Shown in pieces: positions 1 to 11,758 of a stretch of 58,949 nucleotides of DNA. The stretch spans positions 228,084 to 287,032 of the forward strand of contig NW_022985571.1 of NCBI RefSeq assembly GCF_010093815.1. Direction: 5' to 3'. Origin of the DNA: Pseudovirgaria hyperparasitica. Taxonomy: Eukaryota; Ascomycota; Dothideomycetes; Acrospermales; Acrospermaceae. The stretch's first letter is position 1, and every line of letters starts with the position of its first letter. Made by a program: the position numbers and the translations under genes. Under the pieces are notes generated by a model. It was given only the letters and a program-made list of their open reading frames with translations. It was not told the origin of the DNA and made no database searches.

Positions 1-220
1 CTAAGGGTAAAATAACGGTAATATAGGCTATAGGCTAATAGGCGTACCCTATAGCTATATACTTAAGACGAAATAGAGGTTTAACGAGATGTAGTTATAG
101 ACATAAGGAAGTTTTTCCCTATAGGGTTTCTTCTTATATAATGGCTTAGACTAGAGGAGGCATAGGCCTGTAGAGTACTACTCTACCTAGTTATATAATA
201 TTATTATTATTATTATTATA
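1..220 (+). mobile_element. LINE 3' terminal fragment with (ATT)n tail
   Basis: This matches, base for base apart from transitions, the last part of the complete LINE copies ending at 14210, 35559 and 55806: the downstream 3' UTR, a short stretch containing TATATAA, and a terminal run of ATT repeats at about 198-220. The element continues to the left of the window, so its length and 5' end are unknown. It abuts minus-strand Gypsy relic sequence at 221. No target duplication can be checked. Confidence 0.85.
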
Positions 221-1459
221 CTATTTCTATCTACTATAGACTATAATAGATAAATTAGTAGTAGTAGTATATATATTAAGTAGTATAGCTAAATAGAAGA
301 AGTATTTAATGAAGTTTTAATAGTAGTTAGCGAAGCTAATAAAGATATATATATCTTAAATAGATTTTAGTTTAGACTAGTCTATAATAGTAGTTACTCT
401 ATCTTTCTCTATAGTTATATCTTAGTTAGTAATATTAAAGCTAAGGAAATTAATATAGTTCTAATAGAACTTATATTTAGATAGCGTAATATATAGTTTA
501 TACTTTTCTAGTCTATCTAGAACTATATATATATACTAGATATACTTCTTCTTATTATCTAATAAGATAAGAATATTATCTAGGTATATAATATATATTA
601 TATTAAGTAGACTAGCTAGTATATTATTAATATATACTTAGAAGATTTCTAGTATATTAGTTAGTCTAAAAGAGACTACTATATACTTAAAGTATCTATA
701 ATAGATTCTAAAAGCCGTTTTCTATTTATTACCCTTCTTAATATAAATATAGTAGTAAGTATTATATAGATTAAGCTTAGTAAAGATCTTTATATATTCT
801 AGTCTATTAATAGACTATAAGATAAGAGGTAGTAGATAATAATTCTTTTATATAATGTTATTTAGACTATAGTAGTTAATATATAGATAGAGACTTCTAT
901 TCTTCTTCTTTATAAAGAGAATTAGAGCTCTAGCTAGAGATATACTAGATCTAATCTATTCTTATATAAGGTTCTTTTTAATATATTCTTAAAGGACTTA
1001 TAGTTCGGGTTCTAAAAGAAAGTAGATAGATCTATATAGAGGTTATTAGCTATCTTTAAGATTAATAGTAATATTAGTAGATTAATATTAGAGTAGTTTA
1101 GAAGAATTAGTTACTAATATAATATATTAGTATATTTTATACTAATAAGATAGGTTTTTATCTATTTTAATACTAAGCTTTTTATTTTAAGTAAGTAAGA
1201 GTATATAGATAGTAGAGATTATCTTTTTATAATTCTTCTAGAATTATTTATTATTAAAAAGTAATAATAGTATAGAAGGCCGTATCTATAGCTCTATATA
1301 TATATGTTCCTAGCTTCATTATATAGTATATTTATATACTTAAGAAGAATATTTCCCTACTTATTTTAAGATATATATACTCCCTATTACTAATATTCGA
1401 CTATTTAGCTTTTCTTTATATTTATAGACTTCTATAGGTATTAATTAATAGATATAGTT
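221..1459 (-). pseudogene. Ty3/Gypsy (family C) reverse transcriptase relic
   Basis: On the minus strand this encodes a decayed Ty3/Gypsy reverse transcriptase. From about 960 down to 300 the RT blocks can be read in order: the pre-RT block ending in LILFIKKK (about 900-960), the FTKLN block, the KTAFR block, the QVYINNILA block, the catalytic block read as YLDNILI (about 563-588, where YLDDILI is expected, so the second Asp became Asn), then the LSKYKFYQ block and a FISFANYYQNFI block leading into the RNase H connection. Stops in this frame are TAG or TAA where Gln or Trp is expected. The LINE at 1-220 truncates it on the left. LINE copy 1 splits it at 1472, and the sequence resumes at 14224. 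It is inactive. No LTR was identified. Confidence 0.7.
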
Positions 1460-1472
1460 ATTGAAGAATCGA
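1284..1472. repeat. Left arm (outer half) of a 363-bp inverted repeat
   Basis: With LINE copy 1 removed (one copy of its target duplication kept), 1284-1472 joins 14224-14397. Together they are the reverse complement of 16218-16580, apart from many transitions and a 1-bp indel. I first considered terminal inverted repeats of a DNA transposon. However, the left arm runs directly into Gypsy-C pol on one side, so two opposed copies of one retroelement segment fit better. Confidence 0.7.
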
Positions 1473-1572
1473 AAAAAAAACCTCCTATACTCTAAGGGAC
1501 TAAAATTAGTTAATTTAGGGCGATATAGTAATCTATAGATATTAATTAATAGAGTATACTAAGTATAATAAC

Positions 1573-1615
<43 letters not shown>

Positions 1616-1726
1616 TATAATATATAATAGTACTAATATATAGAGATACTATATACTTATACTTAAAAACTCTTTAGAGTAGTAAGTATAGACTACTACT
1701 AATAAACGCTAATATACTAACCCCCT

Positions 1727-1757
1727 TTATTAGTTAAGGGTAGTCCTTAACTAATAA
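1727..1757. repeat. 31-bp hairpin in LINE 5' UTR (copy 1)
   Basis: The arms are TTATTAGTTAAGGG and its complement around a 3-nt loop, with one C-to-T mismatch in the right arm. It lies 2 bases before the former ORF1 start codon. The same hairpin occurs at 13920-13950, 16935-16965, 19497-19527, 30506-30536, 35282-35312, 44839-44869, 49806-49836 and 55544-55574. Confidence 0.9.
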
Positions 1758-1759
1758 TT

Positions 1760-3230
1760 ATAGCGGCCTTAGATACTAATATACCCTAGCTTCTACTAGG
1801 GATATCCCTATTACTAGTATAGTAGAAATAGCTATATAGTAGTATATTCTAGAATAACTAAACTACTATCTAGAAAATAAAGAATAACTAAGAGTATAAA
1901 ATACTATAGATAACTAAGATAAAGGGGACTCTACTAGAGGACACTCTTATAGATAAGATAGAATACTAGATAGTATATATAGAAAGGAAGATTAAGAAGA
2001 GAGAGACTACCCTTCTTAATATCTTTTAGAGTCTAGTCTAGAATATCTAAGAACTTACTATAGAAGTAAAATAAGTACTAGAGTTAAATCTAGAGTCTAG
2101 ACTAGACTAGATTAAGGCTAGTCTATTAAAGATCTAGATAGACCTTACCTAGAATAAACGCTCTAGTATATAGATATAAATCGCTATACTAATAGATAGT
2201 ATAACTAAGATAGTCTAGATACTAAGAATATCTAAGAGAGAAGTATATAGTATATAAGTTACTATCTAGAATAAGAAAGTACTTATATAAGTCTAGTAGA
2301 TATCTCTAAAGAATATTATTAATAAAATTAATAAATAGAAAGAAATATAGTTAAATATAGTTATAGCTAAACTTACCCTAGAAGATATAGTCCTTATAAC
2401 TACTACTAATATAGTCTACTAGACTATCTTCTATAACCTAAATATAATAAATAATATCTTCTCTAGTATATCTATCTATATAAATATATATCTAATATAG
2501 GTATATACTATCTCTATCTAGGGCTAAGTTATTAGAGATAATAATATTAAGTAAATAGAGAGATCTAACGACCGGAAATTTCCTAGAATTAAGATTATAA
2601 AGGTATAGTAGAAAAATATATAGGGGATTAAGATAAAATTAAAAAAATACTCTACTATAATAGTAGAGCTTAGAGACCCCGCCCTTATCTATAGAATTAT
2701 ATAAGAAGGCTTCTTAGCTAAAGGGGAATTACTTATAGTAGAACTATAGAACTAGATATAGATAATAATCTAATACTTTAACTATTAAGGGTATAGATAT
2801 ACTAGATAGAGATACTCTTAAAAGGCTATATATAGCTAGTATTATTAAAGCTATAGTATCTAGGAATACCCCTATAGGACCTAGAGTAATAGTATATAGA
2901 ATAGAGAAACTACTAAGTACTCTAACTATAATAGAAAATACCTATTCTAGTTAGTAATATATATAAAATATAAATAAGTTACTAAGTATATTAATACTAT
3001 AAAGGTAAGAGGAGTAAGGTAGATATACTAGGCTATAAGGCCTCTACTATCTACTCTAACCTTATCTATAACTATATCTACTAATCTATAAGAGGGTAGA
3101 ACTAATATATAATAGTATACTATATAGAGAAAGATCGGGCGATCCTAGAGTATTCTTAAGGTAGCTATTATATAGGGATAGTTACGCCTTAACGCTACTA
3201 GTATATAGACTTAAGTATTCTCTAGTATCT
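1760..3230 (+). pseudogene. LINE ORF1 (nucleic-acid-binding, zinc-knuckle protein), copy 1
   Basis: This corresponds to ORF1 of LINE copy 3 (start 49839), aligned through the flanking hairpin. ORF1 of Tad-like elements is an RNA-binding chaperone carrying CCHC knuckles. Here the knuckle region lies near 2770-2890, but its Cys codons read as Tyr. The start codon is ATA and many TAG/TAA codons interrupt the frame. It is a dead copy whose identity rests mainly on alignment to copies 2 and 3. Confidence 0.65.
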
Positions 3231-3234
3231 AATA

Positions 3235-6200
3235 AGAAGCTAAGATATACTTATTATTATATAGATGAATGTATAATATAAATAAGAAAACTAGGCTATA
3301 CTTCTAGAAGAGATAGATACTATAATAATAGCTATCTAGAAGCTATATAAATACTACTAAACTAATAAACTAATAATATACCTAGAATGCTATACTATCT
3401 ACCCCCTAGGCCTAGATAGAAGAGTTCTATTCTATATATATAAATTAATCCCGCTCTTAGAATAGTTCTATATAGACTAAGATAACCTCTAGATAATACT
3501 ATATCTCTAGATAAATATAGGGTCCCTCTATATCTATAATATCTATAACTAGAAAGAATTACTTATACTAGACGCTATACTAGAGAGTATTATAGTACTA
3601 GAATAATATATCCTTCTAGGCGACTTTAATCTCTACTATAGATAGTAGAGAGACCTAATAGTTATTAGGGAAGAGCTTAGAGCGAGAGAACTATATATAA
3701 GATACTAAGACCTTCTATATCTTCTTACGCTAGTTAGATAGATTATATAGAGGAAATATAAATAGAATAAGAAGAGATCTATACTTAACCTTACCCTTAC
3801 TACGGAATATATAAGCTATAGAGTATAATACTACCACCCTAGTAAGATATAGATAAACTCTAACTATAAGTATATAGAGACTATAATAGATATATCTATA
3901 TCTAATAAATAAAGAGAGAGATAGCTATAGAAAGATACTAACTAGGAGAAGTATAGGGAGGACCTAGAACTAGTAATTCTATACCCCTCTATAGTCGATA
4001 TATCTAATAGTCTAGCTATAGATAGAGCCGTATAAGTTCTTCTTTAAGTCTTCTAAGACTTAAGAGATAAATATATACTATACTAAATATATAAGTCTCT
4101 AGATATAAGGGGTATACCTTAAATATATAAAAGTAGATAGAAAGTCTAGAGACTATATATATATATATATATACTATATCTAGATAGCTAAGGTATAGAA
4201 GAAATAGAAAGAGGTAATCTAATCTTATAATAGGGCCCTCTATAATAAATAATATAAATACTAGTATATATTTACTAATAAGTATATATAATAGACTATA
4301 GAGCTATAGTATATAGTAAAGTAGGCTAAGAGCGCGGATGTACCGATACTACTACTACTAATACCTCCCCTAATATACTAGAGGAGGATATATATTATAA
4401 GCTCTAAAAAGATAGAGATCCTCTAAAAGGTTATATTTCCCCCTCTAGAGCTAGTAGACCTACTAGATATTAATAATACTATATATCTAGATATAGTTAA
4501 TATCCCTATAGAGATTATAGAAGAGAATATACTTAATACTATTAAAGTACTCCCGAATAATAAAGCGCTTAGACTAGATAGAATACTAAATAGATGCCTT
4601 AAATATACTATATAGATAACTCTACTACTTATTAGTCTTATCTTCTAGGTATATACTAAGAATAGATACTATCTCTAAAGTTTCTAGACTATCTATACTA
4701 TTATACTTCTAAAGGTAGAGAAGAATTCTAACTCTCTAAAAGAATAGAGACTAATTACTCTTCTCTTCTATCTTAGTAAGATACTTAAAACTATAATTAC
4801 GAAGAAGATAAGTACTATAGTATAAGAATATAATCTTCTTCTAGTAAACTAGAAGATAAAGACTAGAAGCTCTCTAATTACTACTATCTAATATATTCTT
4901 AAAGTTATTTAGACTATATAGAAGTAGAGATATATAGTAATATTACTCTCTCTTAATATAGCTAGTATATTTAATAAGGTAAACTATATAAGACTTATCT
5001 ATAATCTATAGAAGAAACGTTTACCTAAATAGATTATAAAGTTTATATAGTTCTTTCTTACTAAGAGAATTATCTAGATATATATCTCTAGATATTAAAG
5101 TAAATATAAGAAGATAATATATAGTATTCTATAAGAAAGTACTATCTCTCTAATTCTCTTTCTTTTCTTTACTATAGACCTTCTATAAGAGATATAATAT
5201 ATAGAGATAGTAGGATACGCTAATAATATATATCTCCTAGCTATTAATAATAATACTAGTTTAATATATAAATACCTTAAATAAGACTATAAGAGATATA
5301 TCTAGTAGATAAAGCGCTATAGAGTAAAGTTCGCCCCTAAGAAATACTAACTTATTTACTTTATTAACTACTATAGAAGATAGACTACTAAGGAAAGAGA
5401 GTAATATTCTAGAATAGAGGCTTTTGCCGAACTACTAATATATAGTATATATATACTTAGTATTATAATTAATAATAAATTTAAATAGAGTCTATAGATT
5501 ATATATACTATATCTAGGGCCCTTAAGATAGAAGCTACTATATACTAGATTACGGCCTCTATATAGGGAACCACCTAGAATAAGACGCGCTAGCTATACG
5601 TCTCTATAGTATAACCCGCCTTTATATATAGATATAAGTACTAGTATATAGCCCTTATATAGACTAGGTAAATAAAGCTTAAGTCTATATAGAACCGTAT
5701 ACTCTATCTTATATCTAGTATATATAAAGCTACTAATATAGTACTACTATAATATAAGATAAATATAATAAGTATATAAGACTTCTACTAGATATAAAGG
5801 GTAATATACTTTACTAAATAATAAGTATAGAAACACGGGAGATATATAGGATATACTTTTACCGTACTATATATATAAGTTAGTATCTACTATTAAGTAT
5901 TACTATATATAGACTAAACCTAGATATAATATAGATATCTAATAGAGATAGACTTAAATTAGATTATATAGAAGATAGAGAATAATCTAGACGCCTCTCT
6001 AGACTAGTAGAACTCTTAAGAACTTATATAGACTATAAAGTTATAGACCTAGAATAAATAGAGAAAGACTCTTTAGACCTAATAGATATCTTAATAGAAT
6101 AGATATCTAGAGTAGATTTAAGAACTATAGAAGAAACTAAGTAAATAGATATATAAGGGGCTTATAAAAGCCTAGATATCTATTCTCCTCTAAATCTAAA

Positions 6201-6424
6201 TAGAAGCTATAGAACTTCTATACTATCTATACTAGAGGGGCGTCCCTAATATATCTCTATAGTATAAAGTATATAGCTAAAGAGGTATAATATAATACTA
6301 CCTTATAATATATATAGACCTCTATATATAAAGATAAATACTTATCTATGTAATAAAGACCTCTAATATTATATACTAGCTTAATAAGTACCCTAAGAAG
6401 ATCGCCTAGTAGATACTTATATAG
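3235..6424 (+). pseudogene. LINE ORF2 (endonuclease and reverse transcriptase), copy 1, 5' portion
   Basis: The APE-type endonuclease signature GDFN is readable at 3619-3630. The RT catalytic box lies near 5214-5230 and reads YANN instead of YADD, so both catalytic Asp residues are lost. The frame holds dozens of TAG/TAA codons. Gypsy-A copy 1 inserted at 6424 near the 3' end of the LINE, downstream of most of ORF2. Homology to the other LINE copies resumes at 13813. It has no coding capacity now. Confidence 0.7.
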
Positions 6425-6652
6425 TGTTAGAACTTAGCCTTAGGCAGGACTCGACCTGCACGTACCTTAGCTAACAGGGTCAGGAGGTGACGTGAAGGGC
6501 GGTGAACAGTCACGTGCTAGACAGATCGGCGTCCCTTTGTATATATACTCTCGGATTCCTACCGAAAGGGTTCGGTAGTAATTCGTTCTATGATAGAATA
6601 CACCCTATTATTCCATCTGGCTACACTACTATCCAATAACCCTATTCTTACA
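6425..6652 (+). repeat. 5' LTR of Gypsy-A copy 1
   Basis: The LTR is 228 bp and the same length as the 3' LTR. By eye the two differ at 10 positions, all C/T or G/A transitions. A TATA-like run lies at about 6540-6547. The sequence 25-35 bases further on (6571-6585) is the predicted transcript start and is complementary to the primer-binding site. Confidence 0.95.
6540..6547 (+). promoter_or_regulatory. Putative TATA box of Gypsy-A LTR promoter
   Basis: TATATATA in the 5' LTR, about 30 bases upstream of GGTAGTAATTCG (6574-6585). The position is right for an RNA polymerase II start near 6570-6575. No experimental start site is known, so this is inference. Confidence 0.4.
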
Positions 6653-6654
6653 TT

Positions 6655-6666
6655 CGAATTACTACC
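6655..6666 (+). other. Putative self-priming primer-binding site
   Basis: CGAATTACTACC lies 2 bases after the 5' LTR and is the exact reverse complement of LTR bases 6574-6585, which should be at or near the 5' end of the mRNA. No TGG-type tRNA 3'-end complement is seen at the LTR boundary. This arrangement is the hallmark of the Tf1/sushi group, in which the folded mRNA 5' end primes reverse transcription. Confidence 0.6.
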
Positions 6667-6809
6667 CATATAGTACTATAGTTAAGATGGTCTAACTAGA
6701 ACCAAGAAGGTCGACACGATCCACTGTAGGGACAAGTAACACTGCATTAAACAACAGGGATCCTCCATAATCGGTATTAAATCCGGCCGTTCTTAATAGA
6801 GAAGTGGAG

Positions 6810-8092
6810 ATGTCCGACCGAATCACGGAACTTTCTAATAAGGAAATGGTGGATATACTAAGCGACTTCCCACGATAGGAAGCTGGACAACGAGTCGTGG
6901 TAGAGCTACACGAGGAATCGCAACCATCAATCGCCGAACTATAGGAGCACATCGCTAATCAAGCCCGAGAGATATAAATCCTTAAAGAATAGACTAAACG
7001 TGCGAAACTCCTCGTAAAACGACGAGAACTTAACGAGTCTCTTAAAAGACTACGCGGAACGATAGTAGGTGGACGACTTCCTACACCAATTCAGGCGGAA
7101 TTAGTTCACCCACCATTAGAGTTACGACAATCCACCGTATACCCGGCCGCTTCGTTACCGATTTACCCTACTCCTTCCTTAGGTATACCGAAACCCAAAG
7201 ATCCGACTACATTTATAGGGAAGAACCAAAAGGAGTGGAAAGATTAGAAGAGAGACTGCGAGAAGTACTTCCTCGACAACCCTATGCTCTTTTCTACCGA
7301 AGCACAACGCATTTCATTTGGAGAACGTTACTTAGGTTCATAATCCCGCGATCAATGGGATAGACAGAAGGAAGTCAAGCCACTATCGGCGACAACCTAG
7401 GAACATTTAGCCATATTTATGCTAAATACCCTCGGAACTAACGGAGAACGCGAAAGAAAGGCACTATCTAAGTTAAGAAGCGTGGCATAACGACCGAACC
7501 AGACACCTACTTAACTACTATAATACCTATAAAACCTCTAGGATAATATCCCTACACTATAGGAAAATATTCGCATATTCTAGTTTCGCGAAGTACTACT
7601 CCCGTTAATCCGCGAAAGATTAGGAATAGTATTATTAAGTTTTAACTATCTACACGAATTAGAGGAGAAAGCTAATGAACACTACCGCATCCTTAAGGAA
7701 CGCGGCTCTCTAGGTAAAACCGACGAACCCTACACGGGTTAGAAACGAGGTCGATCGAATACGTTCGATCAAGAGTAACCTCACCGCGATTAACGCTAGA
7801 AGAGCGTAAATCGGGGTAGAAACGCGTTAAGAGGACACCGAAATAATCGAGGTGGTGGTTCCCAACACGGAAAAGGATAAGGCACAGGCTTAAATGCAAC
7901 GCCTATCGCAAAACAGTAGGACTATAGCGCACTTTATTACTATAAGTGTAGAGAAAAGGGATATATTTCGCCTAACTGCAAGAATCCGAAAAAAGAATAG
8001 GCTAGTACGCGAGACCTAACCGCGTTCTTAGCTAAATTATATATACTTAGGAGGAGCCGTAGCGCCTTCCGGCGAGTAAAGACCTAATATTA
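6810..8092 (+). pseudogene. Gypsy-A gag (capsid and nucleocapsid), copy 1
   Basis: The frame starts at ATG 6810 and stays open, apart from RIP-type TAG/TAA codons, to about 8092. The N-terminal third is Glu/Leu-rich and may form a coiled coil. The middle (about 7190-7650) resembles a Ty3-type capsid with the WDRQKEV-like segment near 7359-7380. At 7938-7979 is a CCHC zinc knuckle whose first Cys reads Tyr (TAC for TGC) and whose His reads Tyr (TAT for CAT), both single RIP changes. A basic PKK tail follows. The pol frame lies -1 relative to gag. A run of six A at 7989-7994 is a possible slip site, though not a canonical heptamer. It is broken by about 20 stops. Confidence 0.8.
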
Positions 8093-11000
8093 CTAAAAGT
8101 ATCGTTACCCATAGTAAATGGTAATAAAACTATATAGGCCCTCGTGGACACTAGTATAGAAGATAACTATATTTCGTCGATTCTCGCTAAGGAGTGTAGA
8201 TTATCGTACGATCTCGGCAAAGTTGGCCGAACCATCGTAGTTAATGGACATAAAGTCAGAACTTTAGGTAAAACTATAATGAATTACGAAGTTCATGACT
8301 CAAAGATAATAAAATAGTAGATGTCTAATGAATTCATCGTGGCTAATATTAGCTAATAGAATATGATTCTAGGGATGCCTTAGCTTAAACGCCTAAACCC
8401 AATCCTCGATTTTTAGAAGGAGACATTAACGTTCCGTCGATATCGCGGTAAATTATACTAGTAAGTCGTAACCATTAGTAAGGAGGCATGGAACCTCGCC
8501 GTGCGGACCCGATCATCGCTAGTCTACCTTATATCCCTATCAATCGTCGACGAAGACGAAGAGGATAGCAATAATCGGGGTAAAGACACGCTACCCGACG
8601 TATATTCGCAGTATACGGATATGTTTTCGGCAGGGGACGCGTTACTTCTCCCCGACCATAGGCCGCATAAGCTAAAGATCGAGCTCAAAGAGGGAGTAGA
8701 CGTCCCTTATAGTCTACTTTACCTACTTTCGAGACTAGAACTCGAAGTTCTTCGTAAATATATCAAAGAATATCTCGGAAGAGGCTAGATACGTCGTAGT
8801 ACGTTATTAGCCGGCGCACCTATTCTCTTCGTGAAGAAGAAAGACGGAAGTTTACGTCTATGCGTTAACTATCGAGCACTAAATACGGTGACTAAGAAGA
8901 ATCGTCACCTATTGCCGTTAGTTAGTAAATCTTTAGACTAATTAACGAAGGTAAAGTACTTTACGAAGCTAGATTTGCGAGATATATATTACCGGCTTCG
9001 AATCCGTCGCGGAGATGAGTGGAAAACCGCATTTCGGACTAGATATGGTTATTTTAAGTACACTATTATACCGTTTGGGCTAATAAATGCGCCAGGAGCG
9101 TTCTAAGGATACATTAATACTATACTTATAGGATTACTTAATGTGATCTACGTAGTTTACCTCGATGATATACTGATTTACTCCGATAGCATGCAGGATC
9201 ACGAAGAACACGTGAAATCGGTGCTAAATCGTTTAAGACAGCATAAACTCTACGCAAAGTTGTCCAAATGTGAGTTTCACTAATAAGAAGTTGGGTTTCT
9301 TAGCTTTATTATGACATACGGCGGCCTTAAAATGGAGCTAGAGCGTGTCAAGACCATTATGGAATGGCCAGAACCTACTACTATACGTCAAATCAGGACG
9401 TTCATAGGTTTCGTGAACTATTATCGCAAATTCATTATAGGTTTCTCACGAATTACGGCGCCGCTTAATAAACTCATAGAGAATGGCGGTAAAATCCCTA
9501 TAGGTGGGCGAGCATAGCGCAAAGCTAAGTCGGTCGAGATATAGTTAACGCCGGAAGCGCGAGATGCGTTCCGATCATTAAAGAATTACTTTATAACTAC
9601 GCCGATTCTTAGGTATTTCGATCCCGAGAAGCACATTCGGGTCGAAACAGACGCATCTAGATTCGTAATTACTAGAATCATTAGTTAACCGTATAAAGAT
9701 GCGAAAGACAAGGTGTAATGGCACCCGGTCGCCTTCTTTTCCCGTAAAATGGCGGATATAGAGACGCGTTATGACACGCACGACCAGGAACTACTCGTAA
9801 TTATCGAGAGTTTCAAGCAATGGCGATATTATTTAGAAGGCTCCGCATATTAGATTAAATTATTATCGGATCACGCAAATCTACGTTACTTCATGTCGAC
9901 TAAGGTCCTTAATCGCCGATAAGTACGTTGGGCTAAGTGGATATTAATATTTAACTTTAAAATCTTACACAAAGCTAGAAGAGAGAATAAAGTAGATCCT
10001 CTATCACGGCGTGAAGATTACGAGAAATCGTCGTAGAATGACGCAGATAGTCGGTGTAATTCAGACTATGCTATACTATAGACACTAAAAGACTAGTTAT
10101 CTAATAGAGTGCCGGAAGCCAGGACACTTTCGGCGACTCTCCGCGGGAATTAGAGCGGGCATTAAGTAATCCAAACCAACGTTCAAGAAACAGAGTAAAT
10201 CCTCGAAGACTTGATTAAATCTACCTAGAATTCCGATGCATTAGCAAAGAAAGTCATGAGTATAAAGGGAATGGCTATAGAACCGCCATGGTTATTAAGG
10301 TGGGAACGACGATCGGACGCAATCTACTTCCAAGGCCGACTCTACGTGCCGGAAGGCGGCTTACGAATCGATATTTTAAGGGAATAGCACGATTACGCGT
10401 TAGTAGGGCACTTCGGCGTTATAAGGACGGTCGATTTAATCCGAAGGACGTACGACTGGCCGGGTCTTTATAAATATATAAAAGACTACGTAAAAACGTA
10501 TGACGTTTGCCAGCATACGAAAGTACATAGACACTTGCCATATAGCGAATTAAGGCCATTACCTATGCTAAAGGAAGCATGGAAGGAATTGTCGATGGAT
10601 TTCATTATAGATCTACCCCTAAGTAAGTGTCTTAGGCATGTTTATAATAGTTTACTCGTAGTTTTAGACAGATTTACGAAGATATTACACTATATCCCTA
10701 TAAGGAAGACGATCTAAGCACCGGATCTTGCAGATATACTACTTCGTGACGTAGTTCGGCTCCACGGTACGCCGAACGGCATAGTTTCGGACAGAGGTCC
10801 GTAGATAACGTCTAAGTTTTAGAAGGATTTCTACTATACGCTAGGAATTAAGCGGAAACTTAGTACCGTATTCCACCCATAAACAGATAGGCAGACAGAG
10901 CGGTAGAATTAGATAGTTAAGGCGTATTTACGCGCATATTACAACTATAAGTAAGATAACTAGGTAAGGTTAGTCTATGTTGCGGAATTCGTGTATAATA

Positions 11001-11758
11001 ACAGCCGACATGCGTTAACCCACGTAAGTCCGTTCGAAGTAAACTTCGGTCGAAACCATAAAGCGTAGTTCATGGGAACTCAGTGTAAATTAGAGTAGCC
11101 TAACGTTAAGGCGACGGAGATTACGATAGAACTATTCCAAACGCAAAGAAGCGTTATAAAGTTATTATAAGATGCTATAGATTATAGTAAATCGCACCAT
11201 AATAAGGGTAGAAAGCCCATGATCTTTAATATTAGAGACAAAGTTTTACTAAATAGCAAAAATATTCGTAGTATCAGGCCGAAGAAGAAGCTTAACTACA
11301 CGATGATAGGTCCATTTAAGGTTACTCGTGTAATCAATGACCAGGCGTATAAGTTGAAACTCCCTCCCACGTTAAAGATACATAATATGTTCCACATCAC
11401 GCTTCTCGAGCCATTCCATGCCTCATCGTTACCGGATCGTTCCGAATAGACGTTGCATAAAGTAGTTACGTAAGGAGGTGCGGATATCTACGAAGTTAAG
11501 TAGATACTAGGCTAATAACGTGCCGAAGATGGCACGTGGCTATATAAAATTTATTAGAAAGGGTACAATCCTAACGAAGATACTTGGGAACCCGTAATAC
11601 ATATTAGTAAAGCAGCGATGTCAGCGTATAAGTAGCGATTAGCAAAGGAAGCCGCGGAATCGTAGAGAATTATGCCAAAGTACGGCGATTCGACGTTTTT
11701 TAGTATAGTTCGGCGCCGAGGACGGCCGCCTAAAAGGAAGAAGGTGAAAGAGACATAG
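8060..11758 (+). pseudogene. Gypsy-A pol: protease, RT, RNase H, integrase, chromodomain, copy 1
   Basis: One frame runs from about 8060 to the TAG at 11756-11758, interrupted only by stop codons of RIP type. Domains in order: aspartic protease with DTS in place of DTG (8147-8155); RT from about 8780 to 9440 with FVKKKDG, KTAFR, PFGL and an intact YLDD at 9158-9169; RNase H from about 9610 to 10010 with TDAS and a C-terminal SDHANLRYF; integrase with an HHCC finger (His at 10388 and 10409; one Cys changed to Tyr near 10510), the catalytic Asp, Asp and Glu all present (DFI near 10595, SDRG near 10790, TERQN near 10893), and a GPF-type C-terminal domain near 11310. The chromodomain follows at 11483-11600. 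The C-terminus is strongly basic, with an RGRP core resembling an AT-hook or nuclear localisation signal. The longest open pieces are 8501-8788, 9311-9517, 10535-10717 and 11219-11449. Confidence 0.92.
11483..11640 (+). pseudogene. Chromodomain at the C-terminus of Gypsy-A integrase
   Basis: In frame with pol, the reading passes through IYEVK, an ILG block, YLV-type core WLYKI, a KGYNPNEDTWEP block and the helix HISKAAMSAYK. This is the usual chromodomain order: three strands with aromatic residues and then a helix. Three aromatic or Gln codons read TAG/TAA. In chromoviruses this domain steers integration to heterochromatin, which fits the surrounding repeat-only DNA. Confidence 0.85.

Noticed and set aside
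1581-1612. (TA)n run as a regulatory or replication element
   Set aside because: It is a simple microsatellite in the 5' UTR of the LINE, variable among copies and typical of TA-rich RIP-mutated DNA.
6692-6952. Minus-strand open frame of 86 codons
   Set aside because: It lies antisense to Gypsy-A gag, which has a clear plus-strand reading, and has no family features.
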